NCBI RefSeq assembly: GCF_019793465.1 | Contig: NZ_JAILYJ010000002.1 | Coordinates: 186,001-250,000 of the forward strand | Source of the DNA: Rhizobium croatiense | Lineage (GTDB): Bacteria; Pseudomonadota; Alphaproteobacteria; Rhizobiales; Rhizobiaceae | Length of the DNA: 64,000 nucleotides | Direction: 5' to 3' | In this document: piece after piece, positions 53,996 to 63,573 of the stretch | Layout of the letters: each line of letters begins with the position of its first letter | How positions within the stretch are numbered: the stretch's first letter is position 1 | The notes under the pieces: generated by a model | Told to the model about the DNA's origin: nothing | Seen by the model: the letters and a program-made list of their open reading frames with translations, nothing else | The model's database searches: none | Translations under genes and position numbers: made by a program

Positions 53996-55112
53996 TGGGA
54001 ACTGATTTCGTCTTCTGAGCGCGGCCGCTCGGCGACCCGCCAAAATAAAGATCACTCTGAAGGTAGCGCGAAAGCGCGAAGCGAACAAGGACACCGACGG
54101 CGGCGGCGGCCGGCACCGCGACCAGAAGCCCGACGAAACCGAAGAGCGCCCCGAAGGCAAACAGCGCAAACATCAGCCAGACCGGATGCAGGCCGACGCT
54201 GGAGCCGACGAGCTTCGGTTGCAGAATGTTGCCTTCCAGGAACTGGCCGCTGAAGAAGACGACGAGCACCAGCCCGATCCAGGGATAATCCGGCCAGAAC
54301 TGCACGATCGCCACGCCGACGGAAAGAACGAGGCCGACCAGCGAGCCGACATAGGGGATGAAACTGATCATGCCGGCAAAGAGGCCGATCAGCAGGCCGA
54401 AATTCAAGCCGACGAGCGAGAGGCCGGCGGCATAATAGATACCGAGGATGAGGCAGAGCGAGCCCTGGCCGCGAATGAAGCCGGCGATCGCCTGATCGAT
54501 CTCCTTGGCGATCTGGCGGACATCGGCGACGTAATCGCGCGGAATCCAATGATCGACCTTGGAGATCATGCGGTCCCAGTCGAGCAGGATATAGAAGGCG
54601 ACGACGGGGGTGACGACGAGCAGCGATATGACGTCGACGATCGCCTTGCCGGAATTCCAGATCTGGGCGAAGAGCCCGGTCAGGAAGCCCATGCCTTCGG
54701 AGAGGATGCCGGAGAAATTATCCTTGATCGTGCCGGCCTGACTCCGGACCCATTCCGGCAGCAGCGAGTTTTTGGAGGTGTCAATGAACTGCTGCAACTG
54801 GCTGATATAGCCCGGCAGCCGCTCGGCGAAATCGTTGAACTGGCTGACGAGCACGGGAATGAGGATCATCAGCGCCAGCGTGAAGGTGATCACGAAGGCG
54901 ATCAAGATGACGATCGTCGCCATCATGCGGCTCAGGCCGAGCCGCTGCAGCCTGTCTGCCACCGGATCGAGGAAATAGGCGATCGCCATGCCGGCAATGA
55001 AGGGCAGGAGGATCGAACTGAAGACATAGAGAAAGACGATGAAGAAGACGAGCACCGCCAGCCAGAAGAAGATCTGACGCTTGAGACTGTTGCCGCTGAT
55101 TTGCTGTGGCAT
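53988..55112 (-). CDS. AI-2E family transporter (PerM type)
   Basis: 374 residues with about eight hydrophobic segments: KRQIFFWLAVLVFFIVFLYVFSSILLPFIAGMAIAYFLDPVADRLQRLGLSR at the N-terminus and later IGLFAGMISFIPYVGSLVGLVLSV and FLEGNILQPKLVGSSVGLHPVWLMFALFAFGALFGFVGLLVAVPAAA, both family signatures. The family name comes from AI-2 export; other members are linked to ion or osmotic transport, so the substrate here is unknown. Start ATG 55112; the frame extends further without similarity. Divergent from purM, overlapping hdaA. Confidence 0.9.
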   Translation of the reverse strand: MPQQISGNSLKRQIFFWLAVLVFFIVFLYVFSSILLPFIAGMAIAYFLDPVADRLQRLGLSRMMATIVILIAFVITFTLALMILIPVLVSQFNDFAERLPGYISQLQQFIDTSKNSLLPEWVRSQAGTIKDNFSGILSEGMGFLTGLFAQIWNSGKAIVDVISLLVVTPVVAFYILLDWDRMISKVDHWIPRDYVADVRQIAKEIDQAIAGFIRGQGSLCLILGIYYAAGLSLVGLNFGLLIGLFAGMISFIPYVGSLVGLVLSVGVAIVQFWPDYPWIGLVLVVFFSGQFLEGNILQPKLVGSSVGLHPVWLMFALFAFGALFGFVGLLVAVPAAAAVGVLVRFALSRYLQSDLYFGGSPSGRAQKTKSVPNE

Positions 55113-55357
55113 TGCTTCCCCGCTGATCGCTCGCCGCCGCCAAACGCCGCACCCGATGCGCCGCCGCCATTCAGCACATAGGATGCAGGCGCAAAGATGG
55201 TCAACCCTGTCGCGCCAAATCCCGGAAAGCCTCCTGGAAGACGCGGGAAATTGGGGGCTTTTGCCATGCGGCGCTTGCATAAACGGCCCTGTCATGCAAT
55301 TGCGACCGGCAGATGACGCGGCGCGTCCGCCGCCTGAAACAGCCATCGGAGACCAGC

Positions 55358-56431
55358 ATGAGCCAGTCTGGGAAAAACGGCCTGACCTATAGCGACGCGG
55401 GCGTCGACATCGATGCCGGCAACCTCCTCGTCGAGAAGATCAAGCCGGCGGTACGCTCGACGCGCCGTCCCGGCGCCAACGGCGAGATCGGCGGCTTCGG
55501 CGGGCTCTTCGACCTGAAAGCCGCGGGCTTTACCGATCCGGTTCTCGTCGCCGCCAATGACGGCGTCGGCACCAAACTGAAGATCGCCATCGACGCGAAC
55601 TATCATGAGACTGTGGGCATCGACCTCGTCGCCATGTGCGTCAACGATCTGGTCGTCCAGGGCGCCGAGCCGCTGTTCTTCCTCGATTATTTCGCGACCG
55701 GCAAGCTCGACCCCGACCAGGGTGCTGCGATCGTCGGCGGCATTGCCGCCGGCTGCCGCGAGGCCGGCTGCGCGCTGATCGGCGGCGAGACGGCCGAAAT
55801 GCCGGGCATGTATTCCTCCGGCGATTACGATCTTGCCGGGTTTGCCGTCGGCGCTGCCGAACGCGGCAAGCTGCTCCCCTCCGGTGACATCGCCGAGGGC
55901 GACGTGATCCTCGGCCTCGCCTCCTCCGGCGTCCATTCCAACGGCTTCTCGCTGGTGCGCAAGATCGTTTCGCTTTCCGGCCTCGGCTGGGATGCGCCGG
56001 CGCCGTTTGCCGAAGGCAAGAAGCTCGGCGAAGCGCTGCTGGAGCCGACCCGCATCTATGTGAAGCCGCTGCTGAAGGCGATCCGCGAGACGGGTGCGCT
56101 GAAGGCGCTCGCCCATATTACCGGCGGCGGCTTCCCGGAAAATATTCCGCGCGTGCTGCCGAAGCATTTGGCGGCCGAGATCGACCTTGCGGCCGTCAAG
56201 GTTCCGCCGGTCTTCTCGTGGCTCGCCAGGACCGGCGGCGTCGAAGCCAAGGAAATGCTGCGCACCTTCAACTGCGGCATCGGCATGATCGTCGTCGTCG
56301 CCGAAGAAAATGTTGCCGCGGTATCCAAGGTGCTTGAAGCCGAAGGCGAAAAGGTCGTCACGCTCGGCCGCATGATTGCCCGCGCCGAGGGCGCTGCCGG
56401 CACGGTCTACAAGGGTACGCTTGCCATATGA
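55358..56431 (+). CDS. purM: Phosphoribosylformylglycinamidine cyclo-ligase
   Basis: 357 residues. It makes AIR from FGAM with ATP in purine synthesis. Visible are [15 protein letters not shown] at the N-terminus, [66 protein letters not shown] and [18 protein letters not shown], all typical of AIR synthetase. ATG 55358 follows a GAGACC stretch. The stop overlaps the purN start by four bases (ATGA). It is divergent from perM with a gap of about 245 bases. Confidence 0.97.
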   Translation: MSQSGKNGLTYSDAGVDIDAGNLLVEKIKPAVRSTRRPGANGEIGGFGGLFDLKAAGFTDPVLVAANDGVGTKLKIAIDANYHETVGIDLVAMCVNDLVVQGAEPLFFLDYFATGKLDPDQGAAIVGGIAAGCREAGCALIGGETAEMPGMYSSGDYDLAGFAVGAAERGKLLPSGDIAEGDVILGLASSGVHSNGFSLVRKIVSLSGLGWDAPAPFAEGKKLGEALLEPTRIYVKPLLKAIRETGALKALAHITGGGFPENIPRVLPKHLAAEIDLAAVKVPPVFSWLARTGGVEAKEMLRTFNCGIGMIVVVAEENVAAVSKVLEAEGEKVVTLGRMIARAEGAAGTVYKGTLAI

Positions 56432-57099
56432 GCACGCCGCGCAAACGCGTCGTCGTCTTCATATCGGGTGGCGGCTCCAACATGATGGCGCTGGTCGCGG
56501 CGGCGAAGGCCGCCGATTATCCGGCCGAGATCGTCGGCGTGATCTCCGACAAGGCGGAGGCCGGCGGGCTTGCCAAGGCGGCGGCCGAAGGCATCGCCAC
56601 CTTCGCCTTTTCCCGCAAGGATTACGCCAGTAAGGATGCGCACGAGGCGGCGATCTTTTCGGCGCTCGACGAACTTTCACCCGACATCCTCTGCCTCGCC
56701 GGCTACATGCGGCTGCTCACGCCGACCTTCATCCAGCGCTACGAAGGCCGGATGCTCAACATCCACCCTTCCCTGCTGCCGCTCTTCCCCGGCCTCCACA
56801 CCCATCAGCGCGCCATCGACGCCGGCATGCGCATCGCCGGCTGCACGGTGCATTTCGTTACCGAAGGCATGGACGAAGGACCGGTGATCGGCCAGGCCGC
56901 CGTTCCGGTTCTTTCCGGCGACACGGCCGATAGCCTTGCTGCGCGGGTGCTGACCGTCGAACATCAGATCTATCCGCAGGCGCTGCGGCTCTTTGCCGAA
57001 GGCCGCGTGACGATGGAAGGCGGCAAGGCCGTAAGCGCCGATGCCTCGGGCGTTGCGCCCAAAGCTCAGCTCATCTCGCTGATCGGTGATCGCGCTTAA
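56428..57099 (+). CDS. purN: Phosphoribosylglycinamide formyltransferase
   Basis: 223 residues. It transfers a formyl group from 10-formyl-THF to GAR. Visible are [84 protein letters not shown] (with the Asn-His-Asp active-site residues) at the usual places. Four-base overlap with purM; the stop overlaps the convergent phnM stop by four bases. Confidence 0.96.
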   Translation: MSTPRKRVVVFISGGGSNMMALVAAAKAADYPAEIVGVISDKAEAGGLAKAAAEGIATFAFSRKDYASKDAHEAAIFSALDELSPDILCLAGYMRLLTPTFIQRYEGRMLNIHPSLLPLFPGLHTHQRAIDAGMRIAGCTVHFVTEGMDEGPVIGQAAVPVLSGDTADSLAARVLTVEHQIYPQALRLFAEGRVTMEGGKAVSADASGVAPKAQLISLIGDRA

Positions 57100-58265
57100 G
57101 CAGCCAGCGCCCGCAACGGATGCAGCGTGCCGTCGCTATAGACGAAGCGGCCGGCGCGGAAGGTGGCGCGGATGCGGTTGATGTCGCCGAGCTCGACCGC
57201 GACGAGATCGGCGCGCTGGCCGATGGCGATTTCGCCGCGGTCCAGGAGGCCGGCGGAGCGGGCGGCGTTGCCGGTCGCCATGGCGACGGCGGCCGGCAGG
57301 CCGCCTTCCACCGTGTCGGCGAGCTTGAAGATGCCGGGCACGAAGGCGGCCGGATGATAATCGGCGGCGATGACGCTCAAGAGGCCGGCCCTGGCGGCAT
57401 CGAGGGCGCTGAGATTGCCCGACATCGACTGGCCGCGCAGCGCGTTCGGCGCGCCCATCAGCGTCCAGAGGCCGCGGCGGCGCGCCTCTTCCGCGGCGGG
57501 TGCGGTGACCGGAAATTCGCTGATGGTGACGCCGAGATCGTGCATTTCGGCGACCTTCTCGACGCTGTCATCGTCATGCGAGGCAAGCGACAGCTTGTCC
57601 TTCAGCGACAGCGCGACAATCTCCCTCAGCTTGGCCTCGATGTCGGGGTTATTGCGCATGGCGATGCGCTTGGCGACGATCTCGGCGGCCATTTCCTCGG
57701 AGATGGCGCGGCGCTCGGAAATGCTGAGAATATAGCTTTGCAGGTTGTTGTACTGGCCCTGGCCGGGCGTGTGGTCGGTGAGGGAGACCATGTCGATCTG
57801 ATCGGCGTTCAGTAGGCGCTCGAGCGCCGGCGCGGCGCCGACATTGGTGATTTCGTAGCGGGCATGGACGCGGTGGTCGATCAAGAGATTGTCGCGCAGG
57901 CGGTTGATGCCCTCGATCACCGCCGATGTCGTCTCCAGCGAGCGGACGTGGCCGTAGACGCTTTCGGTGGCGAAGGAGACGGCGGCAAAGGCGGTGGTGA
58001 CACCGGCGGCGGCAAGTTTCTTGTCGAGCTCGTGGATGCCGAAATCGATCGGCATCGTCGCATTCGGCCGCGGCGCGATCTCGCGCTCGATCATGTCGCC
58101 GTGCAGATCGACGAATCCCGGCATCAGCAGCCGCCCGCCGCCGTCGATCGCAGCCCCGGCGACCGGCTCCGGCCGGATCTCCGCGATGGCGCCATCCTCA
58201 ATACGCACGGAACCGTCGCTCACCACCTGGTCGGGGAGAACAAGGGTGAAATTGCTGAGCCACAT
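57096..58265 (-). CDS. phnM: Alpha-D-ribose 1-methylphosphonate 5-triphosphate diphosphatase (PhnM)
   Basis: 389 residues. It is an amidohydrolase-superfamily enzyme that removes diphosphate in the C-P lyase pathway. The N-terminal metal motif is GFVDLHGDMIEREIAPRPNATMPIDFGI; later come LTDHTPGQGQY, SHDDD and, near the end, AARSAGLLDRGEIAIGQRADLVAVEL. The match to PhnM (rather than other amidohydrolases) rests on the HGDMIE...PRP signature. The other phn genes are not next to it, so this is an orphan copy. Start ATG 58265; the frame continues to 58445. Confidence 0.85.
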   Translation of the reverse strand: MWLSNFTLVLPDQVVSDGSVRIEDGAIAEIRPEPVAGAAIDGGGRLLMPGFVDLHGDMIEREIAPRPNATMPIDFGIHELDKKLAAAGVTTAFAAVSFATESVYGHVRSLETTSAVIEGINRLRDNLLIDHRVHARYEITNVGAAPALERLLNADQIDMVSLTDHTPGQGQYNNLQSYILSISERRAISEEMAAEIVAKRIAMRNNPDIEAKLREIVALSLKDKLSLASHDDDSVEKVAEMHDLGVTISEFPVTAPAAEEARRRGLWTLMGAPNALRGQSMSGNLSALDAARAGLLSVIAADYHPAAFVPGIFKLADTVEGGLPAAVAMATGNAARSAGLLDRGEIAIGQRADLVAVELGDINRIRATFRAGRFVYSDGTLHPLRALAA

Positions 58266-58411
58266 GGGCTTTCTCCTGACCGCATCCGATGATCGACAAA
58301 ACGCAGCGGATAGAACCGCTTCGTGACAAACGTATGAATTCTCAAGCGCTGGCCGCGCGATGCGGGAGCCGTCATGGGTGCAACCGGCGCGTCGCCCGAG
58401 ACGCCCGACCG

Positions 58412-59002
58412 CTATCCGATCCTGTTCCTGTTCAACGCCGCCCATTGCAGCAGCATGATCGTCTTGGCGTCAAAAATCTCGCCGGCTTCGATCATCCGGG
58501 CGGCATCGTCGAGCGGGATTTCCAGAACCTCGATATCCTCGTGCTCCTCCTCCAGGCCGCCGCCTTCGGCGACGCGGTCTTCGGTGTCGATGAGGGCTGC
58601 GAAGAAGTGGACGACTTCTGTGATGGCGCCCGGCGACATATAACATTTAAACAGAAAGCGCGCCTCGCGCAGGCGATAGCCGGTCTCCTCCATCGCCTCG
58701 CGGCGGATCGCCGCCTCGGGATGGTCGTCGTCGAGCAAGCCGGCCGGCACCTCGATCATCCAGGCGGGATCGCCGTTCAGGTGAACGGCAAGGCGGAACT
58801 GGCGGACGAGAACGACGAGGTCGCGTTTGGGATCATAAAGCAGGATGCAGGCGGCGGGCGTGCGGTGGTAGACCTCCCGCTTCAACTGCTGGGTCGCGCC
58901 CTTGCGATCGATGTAATCGAGCAGATAGCTGCTCAACCGCGTCCAGCCATTCGACAGCGTTTGCTCGCTGACGATCTTCATGCGTGATTTCGGCTGCATC
59001 AT
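58412..59002 (-). CDS. nudK: NUDIX hydrolase, GDP-mannose pyrophosphatase NudK-like
   Basis: 196 residues (189 from the internal ATG at 58981). The Nudix box is DDDHPEAAIRREAMEETGYRL, with the catalytic REAMEE present. The segment PAGLLDDD before it and FKCYMSPGAITEVVHFFAAL after it match NudK of E. coli, which hydrolyses GDP-mannose and related sugar nucleotides. Its start overlaps the stop of the molybdopterin oxidoreductase gene, so translation is probably coupled. The physiological substrate in rhizobia is not known. Confidence 0.85.
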   Translation of the reverse strand: MMQPKSRMKIVSEQTLSNGWTRLSSYLLDYIDRKGATQQLKREVYHRTPAACILLYDPKRDLVVLVRQFRLAVHLNGDPAWMIEVPAGLLDDDHPEAAIRREAMEETGYRLREARFLFKCYMSPGAITEVVHFFAALIDTEDRVAEGGGLEEEHEDIEVLEIPLDDAARMIEAGEIFDAKTIMLLQWAALNRNRIG

Positions 59003-61137
59003 GCTGTGTCCCTGCGAAGCCAGACCTTGTTGTCGTGTACGGCCGCTCCGCCATAGGGCGCAACGGGGTCGGCGCCGGTCAGAACGTTGATGCCCTCACC
59101 GTCGACATGCGCCTTGTTCGGCCAGAGGCCTTCGGCGATCAGCACGCCCGGCTTGACCTCGGTGGTGATGCGGGCATGGATGCGCAGATCGCCGCGGCCG
59201 TTGCCGATGCGGACAAGGTCGCCATGCGCAATGCCATTGGCCTCGGCGTCGGCGGGATTGATCATGACCTCCGGGCGGCCTTCTTTCTGGCGCGACGTCT
59301 TGGTTTCGGAAAAGCTCGAATTGAGGAAGTTGCGGGCGGGCGACGTGGCCAGACGGAAGGGATGCTCGGGATCGGCGACTTCGATGACATCGACCTGATC
59401 GGGGAAGGCGGGAAGCTCCCCATGCGGGCCGAGCGCGCCGATCGCCGCCGGAGGTTTGTTCGGCGCCGGCTGGTTGATCCAGTCCGGGCGGAAGTGGAAC
59501 TTGCCGTCGGGGTGGGCAAAGCCGTTGAGGAAATGCGCCTCCTCGAAAGGCGGCTGGCGATCGAACCATTTGTGTTCGAGGAAATAATCGTAACCCGGCA
59601 GGCCGCTCGATTCGAGCACGCGGTCGACCATCTCGCGGGCGGTGAAGCCGAAGCCGGGGCGATCGGCGACGCCGAGGCGTTTTGCCAGTTCCTCGATGAC
59701 GAAGAGGTTGGTGCGCACGGTTGGCGGCGGCTCGACCAGCTTCGGCCCGAGCAGGATATGGTTCTGGCCGCCGGCCCGATAGATATCGTCATGCTCGACG
59801 AACATCGTCGCGGGAATGACGATATCGGCGATCTCGGCCGTTTCGGTCATGAATTGCTCATGCACGGCGACGAACAGGTCGTCGCGGGCAAAGCCGCGTC
59901 TGACCAGGCGCTGCTCGGGAGCAATGTTGGCCGGATTGGTGTTCTGGATCAGCATTGCCGTCACCGGGCCGCGATGGCGCAACGCCACCGGATCGCCGGT
60001 TAGCACCCGGCCGATCTGCGACTGATCGAGCATGCGGATATCGGCATCCTTCATCGAGCGGCCGGTCAGTTCCGCATTGTTCATGCGGAAGATATCGCTG
60101 TTGGAGTGGAAGGCGCCGCCGCCCTCATATTGCCAGGAGCCGAGCACGGTGGCGACTGAGGCGGCCGCATGCATGGCGACCGCGCCATTGCGCTGGCGGG
60201 TGAAGCCGTAGCCCAGGCGGAAAAAGGTCTTTTTCGTCGTGCCGACGAGGCGGGCGAAGGCTTCGATCTCCGCGACAGAAAGGCCGGTGATCTCGGCCGC
60301 CCATTGCGGCGTCCTGGATTTCAGATGCGTTTCGAGACCATCGGGATCATCGGCATATCTCGCCATGTAATCCCGGTCAGCATAGCCGTCGCGGAAGGCG
60401 ACGTGCATGACGGCGCAGGCCAGGGCCGCGTCGGTGCCGGGCCTGACGATCAAGGCCATGTCGGCCTGCTTCATCGTCGGATTGTCGTAGATATCGATGA
60501 CGACGATCCTGGCGCCGCGTTCCTTGCGCGCCTTGATGGCGTGGGTCATCACGTTGACCTGGGTCGAAACCGCATTGGTGCCCCAGATGACGACGCAATC
60601 GGTGCGGCCCATCTCGCGCGGGTCGGGGCCGCGCAGCACGCCGGTCGCCATGGTGAAGCCGGTCCATGCCGGATTGGTGCAGATCGACGAGAAGAAGCCG
60701 GAATAGCGCTTGGCGTGACGCAGACGGTCGATCGAATCGCGTTGCACCCAGCCCATGGTACCGGCGTAGAAATAGGGCCAGATCGCCTCGCTGCCGTCCC
60801 GTGCCTCGGCCTTGACGAAGGCTTCGGCGATCTCGTCCAGCGCATCGTCCCATGAGATCTGCTGCCATTGCCCTGCCCCCTTGGCGCCGCTGCGGCGCAA
60901 GGGATGCATCAGCCGATCGGGATGATAGAGCCGCTCGGCATAACGGGCGACCTTGGCGCAGATGACGCCCGCGGTGTAGGAATGATCATTGGCGCCGCGC
61001 ACGCGGCCGATGCGGCCGTCCTCAGATAGTTCGACCTCCAGTGCGCAGGTGGAGGGACAGTCGTGCGGACAGGCCGTGTGGCCCAACCTGGTGTCCGACT
61101 TCGGGGATTTGGTGTCGATGGGGGTCGCAATGTTCAT
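58999..61137 (-). CDS. Molybdopterin-containing oxidoreductase
   Basis: 712 residues. It belongs to the DMSO reductase superfamily with an N-terminal [4Fe-4S] site: Cys23, Cys27, Cys31 and Cys60 (ACPHDCPSTC...GVICAK). Molybdopterin regions are WPYFYAGTMGWVQRDSIDRLRHA, VIWGTNAVSTQVNVMTHAIKARKERGARIVVIDIY, and a C-terminal MopB-binding domain with INPADAEANGIAHGDLVRIGNGRG. No Tat signal, so it is cytosolic. The substrate is unknown; similar proteins are annotated as formate dehydrogenase or nitrate reductase-like. A Cys in SSICTNPAWTG may be near the metal. Start ATG 61137; coupled to nudK. Confidence 0.88.
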   Translation of the reverse strand: MNIATPIDTKSPKSDTRLGHTACPHDCPSTCALEVELSEDGRIGRVRGANDHSYTAGVICAKVARYAERLYHPDRLMHPLRRSGAKGAGQWQQISWDDALDEIAEAFVKAEARDGSEAIWPYFYAGTMGWVQRDSIDRLRHAKRYSGFFSSICTNPAWTGFTMATGVLRGPDPREMGRTDCVVIWGTNAVSTQVNVMTHAIKARKERGARIVVIDIYDNPTMKQADMALIVRPGTDAALACAVMHVAFRDGYADRDYMARYADDPDGLETHLKSRTPQWAAEITGLSVAEIEAFARLVGTTKKTFFRLGYGFTRQRNGAVAMHAAASVATVLGSWQYEGGGAFHSNSDIFRMNNAELTGRSMKDADIRMLDQSQIGRVLTGDPVALRHRGPVTAMLIQNTNPANIAPEQRLVRRGFARDDLFVAVHEQFMTETAEIADIVIPATMFVEHDDIYRAGGQNHILLGPKLVEPPPTVRTNLFVIEELAKRLGVADRPGFGFTAREMVDRVLESSGLPGYDYFLEHKWFDRQPPFEEAHFLNGFAHPDGKFHFRPDWINQPAPNKPPAAIGALGPHGELPAFPDQVDVIEVADPEHPFRLATSPARNFLNSSFSETKTSRQKEGRPEVMINPADAEANGIAHGDLVRIGNGRGDLRIHARITTEVKPGVLIAEGLWPNKAHVDGEGINVLTGADPVAPYGGAAVHDNKVWLRRDTA

Positions 61138-61219
61138 GGCATTTGTATATTCCAAGGCTTGAATGGCCAAAAGCCAGAAAAACTCCCCATGACGCGAATT
61201 CATACGGACATCAGCGAAA

Positions 61220-62089
61220 ATGAACTACCGCCACATCTACCACGCGGGCAATTTTGCCGATGTGCTGAAACATGCCGTGCTGGCGCGACTGATCCGCTAT
61301 ATGCAGAAGAAGGAAGGTGGCTTTCGCGTGCTCGACACGCATGCCGGCATCGGGCTCTACGACCTTTCCTCCGAGGAGGCGCAGAAAACCGGCGAATGGC
61401 TTGAGGGCATCGGCAAGCTGATGGAGGCCGAGCTCGGACCGCAGGTTTCCGAGCTGCTGGAACCCTACCTCTCGGCAATTCGCGAACTCAATCCCGAGGG
61501 CGGCATCCGCTTTTATCCCGGATCGCCGAAACTGGCGCGCATACTGTTCAGGCCACAGGACCGGCTGTCGGCGATGGAGCTGCATCCCGAGGACTATGCC
61601 CGATTGCATCGGCTGTTCGAAGGCGATCACCATGCCCGCATCACCGAACTCGACGGCTGGCTGGCGCTCGGTGCGCATCTGCCGCCGAAAGAAAAGCGCG
61701 GCATCGTGCTCGTCGATCCGCCCTTCGAGGAGGAGGACGAATATCAGCGCCTGGCCAAGGGGCTGGAGAGGGCCTATCGGCGCTTTCCCGGCGGCACCTA
61801 CTGTCTGTGGTATCCGCTGAAGAAGGGCGCCCCGATCAAGGAATTCCACGAGACGCTGAAGGCGCTCGACATTCCCAAAATGCTCTGCGCCGAACTGATC
61901 GTACGCAGCGATCGCGGCATGACAGGACTGACGGGCTCCGGCCTCGTCATTGTCAATCCGCCCTTCACGCTGAAGGACGAATTGCATCAGCTGCTGCCGG
62001 CGCTGAAAGACCATCTCGCGCAGGACCGCTTCGCCTCGCACCGCGCCTTCTGGCTGCGCGGCGAGAATAAGACGGTGAAGGACGATTGA
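61220..62089 (+). CDS. rlmJ: 23S rRNA (adenine2030-N6)-methyltransferase
   Basis: 289 residues. It methylates A2030 of 23S rRNA. The N-terminus MNYRHIYHAGNFADVLKHAVL is the family signature, followed by the SAM-binding RVLDTHAGIGLYDL and the catalytic DPPF motif (Asp166-Pro-Pro-Phe, VLVDPPFEEEDEY). Length agrees with RlmJ (about 280). It is divergent from the molybdopterin oxidoreductase gene (82 bases) and followed by a repeat. Confidence 0.95.
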   Translation: MNYRHIYHAGNFADVLKHAVLARLIRYMQKKEGGFRVLDTHAGIGLYDLSSEEAQKTGEWLEGIGKLMEAELGPQVSELLEPYLSAIRELNPEGGIRFYPGSPKLARILFRPQDRLSAMELHPEDYARLHRLFEGDHHARITELDGWLALGAHLPPKEKRGIVLVDPPFEEEDEYQRLAKGLERAYRRFPGGTYCLWYPLKKGAPIKEFHETLKALDIPKMLCAELIVRSDRGMTGLTGSGLVIVNPPFTLKDELHQLLPALKDHLAQDRFASHRAFWLRGENKTVKDD

Positions 62090-62120
62090 CCGGGCGATCC
62101 GCTTCGGGAATAGTTCGCCC

Positions 62121-62219
62121 CTAAAGCGCATCGCATGTTCTTCATGCGCTGCGCTTTAGTTCCTTGTTTTATGCATGTCGCCGTCCCAAACCCGCTGTAC
62201 ACTTTTGGGCGAGATGCAT
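62121..62219. repeat. Rhizobial palindromic repeat after rlmJ
   Basis: Two inverted repeats: CTAAAGCGC (62121-62129) with GCGCTTTAG (62151-62159), and a longer imperfect hairpin from ATGCAT (62171-62176) with CCCAAA (62185-62190) to TTTGGG (62204-62209) and ATGCAT (62214-62219). From memory this matches a repeat seen many times in Rhizobium genomes. It lies between rlmJ and the GST gene. Confidence 0.65.
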
Positions 62220-62244
62220 TGGCCCATAATCCATCAGGTGTCGC

Positions 62245-62841
62245 ATGAAGCTTCTTTGGTCGCCCTCCTCGCCCTATTCCAGCAAGGTGCGGATGGCCGC
62301 TCATTTTCTGGGTCTGAAGCTGAACGAGATCCGGGTCGACACGAATACCGCGCCGGCGATCCTGGTGGAAAACAATCCGCTCGGCAAGATCCCGACGCTT
62401 CTGACCGACGACGGCGCATCGGTCTTCGACAGTGTGGCGATCATGCACTATTTCGACCGGCTGGCGAAGGGCAAGCTCTATCCTTCCAAGAAGGGCAAAC
62501 GCACCGACGTGGAAGTCCTGGAGGCGCTTTCGGACGGCATCTGCGATTGCCTTCTGGCGATCATCTACGAGCGACGCTTCCGCGATGAGGAAAAGGTTCA
62601 CCAGCCCTGGATCGACCGGCAATGGAAGAAAGCGACGAGCGGGCTTGCTCATCTCAGCGCCAATCTCCCGAAATCGGCCAAGAAACTCAACGGCGGACAT
62701 CTCGCGCTCGCCGCCACGCTCGGCTATCTCGATCTGCGATTCAAGGGCCAGTGGGAAGCCGATCACGCGCCGCTGATCGACTGGCTGGCGCAGTTCGAAA
62801 AGAAATTTCCGGCCTATCAAGAGCTCAAACCCAGCGCATAG
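62245..62841 (+). CDS. Glutathione S-transferase family protein
   Basis: 198 residues. The N-terminal thioredoxin-like domain (about 1-78) starts MKLLWSPSSPYSSKVRMAAHFLGLKL with Ser residues at the glutathione-activating position, followed by NPLGKIPTLLTDDGASVFDSVAIMHYFD (with the cis-Pro loop and the Glu/Asp-Ser glutathione contact). The helical C-terminal domain is about 85-190. The substrate is unknown; it stands between a repeat and a terminator. Confidence 0.9.
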   Translation: MKLLWSPSSPYSSKVRMAAHFLGLKLNEIRVDTNTAPAILVENNPLGKIPTLLTDDGASVFDSVAIMHYFDRLAKGKLYPSKKGKRTDVEVLEALSDGICDCLLAIIYERRFRDEEKVHQPWIDRQWKKATSGLAHLSANLPKSAKKLNGGHLALAATLGYLDLRFKGQWEADHAPLIDWLAQFEKKFPAYQELKPSA

Positions 62842-62887
62842 TCCGAAAACCGGGCGGCGCGCCTGCAAACAACGAGCAGATAGCAAA

Positions 62888-62910
62888 AAGCCGGGCGAAA
62901 TGCCCGGCTT
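62888..62910. terminator. Bidirectional terminator between the GST and outer-membrane protein genes
   Basis: Nine-base stem AAGCCGGGC (62888-62896) and GCCCGGCTT (62902-62910), loop GAAAT, preceded by an A-run (T-run for the minus strand). Confidence 0.88.
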
Positions 62911-62937
62911 CTTCATGTTTGGATGCTTTTGTTGGGC

Positions 62938-63573
62938 TTAGAACTTGACGCCGATACCGAGCTTGACGCTGTTCTCGTCGTAGCCGCGCGAGAAGCTGCC
63001 GGAGTCGAGGTCGTAACCCTTGCTCTGGTAATCGGTGTAGCGATATTCCAGGCGCGTCGTGATGTTGTTGGTCACGAAGGCTTCGACGCCGGCGCCGACC
63101 GTATAGCCGTAAGCCGTCTTGCTTTCGTCCGAGGTGTCGTCGGAGACCTTGATGTTGCCGAGGGCAAGACCGGCCGTACCGTAGAGCAGGAAGGGGTTCA
63201 TGTCGTAGCCGACGCGGCCACGAACGGAGCCGTTCCAGCCATACTTGTTCTTGACGCCACCCGAGGAAACGTCGTCGCCGCTGTAGCCGAGGTCGGATTC
63301 AACGCCGTAAACGATCTGGCCCTGCTGCCAGTTGTAACCGGTGAAGACCTGGCCGCCGAAACCGTAGGTGTGACGGTCGGAACCGAAGTCACCCATGTTG
63401 TAGGTGCCGGCGCCGCCGAGGTAGAAGCCCTCCCAGTTGCCGGCCGGCTTGACCGGGGCGTCCTGGGCGATCGGTGCTTCCGGAACCTGATCGACGGCAT
63501 CGGCCGCCTGAGCTGCCGAGACGCCCGCGATTGCAAAAGCAGAGGCCATGAGGCCAGCAATGAGTACACGCAT
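62938..63573 (-). CDS. Outer membrane beta-barrel protein (Omp25/RopB-like)
   Basis: 211 residues with a Sec signal at about 1-23 (ending AQA). The mature part is rich in Gly, Tyr and alternating strands, ends in Phe (GIGVKF), and includes GNWEGFYLGGAGTYNMGDFG, FTGYNWQQGQIVYGVESDLGYSG, VGYDMNPFLLYGTAGLALGNI, VGAGVEAFVTNNITTRLEYRYTDYQSKGYDL, typical of eight-stranded porin-like OmpA-fold barrels of Rhizobiales (Omp25/Omp31/RopB type). Located in the outer membrane. AAAGGAGA precedes the ATG, predicting strong translation. Followed by the terminator at 62888. Confidence 0.92.
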   Translation of the reverse strand: MRVLIAGLMASAFAIAGVSAAQAADAVDQVPEAPIAQDAPVKPAGNWEGFYLGGAGTYNMGDFGSDRHTYGFGGQVFTGYNWQQGQIVYGVESDLGYSGDDVSSGGVKNKYGWNGSVRGRVGYDMNPFLLYGTAGLALGNIKVSDDTSDESKTAYGYTVGAGVEAFVTNNITTRLEYRYTDYQSKGYDLDSGSFSRGYDENSVKLGIGVKF

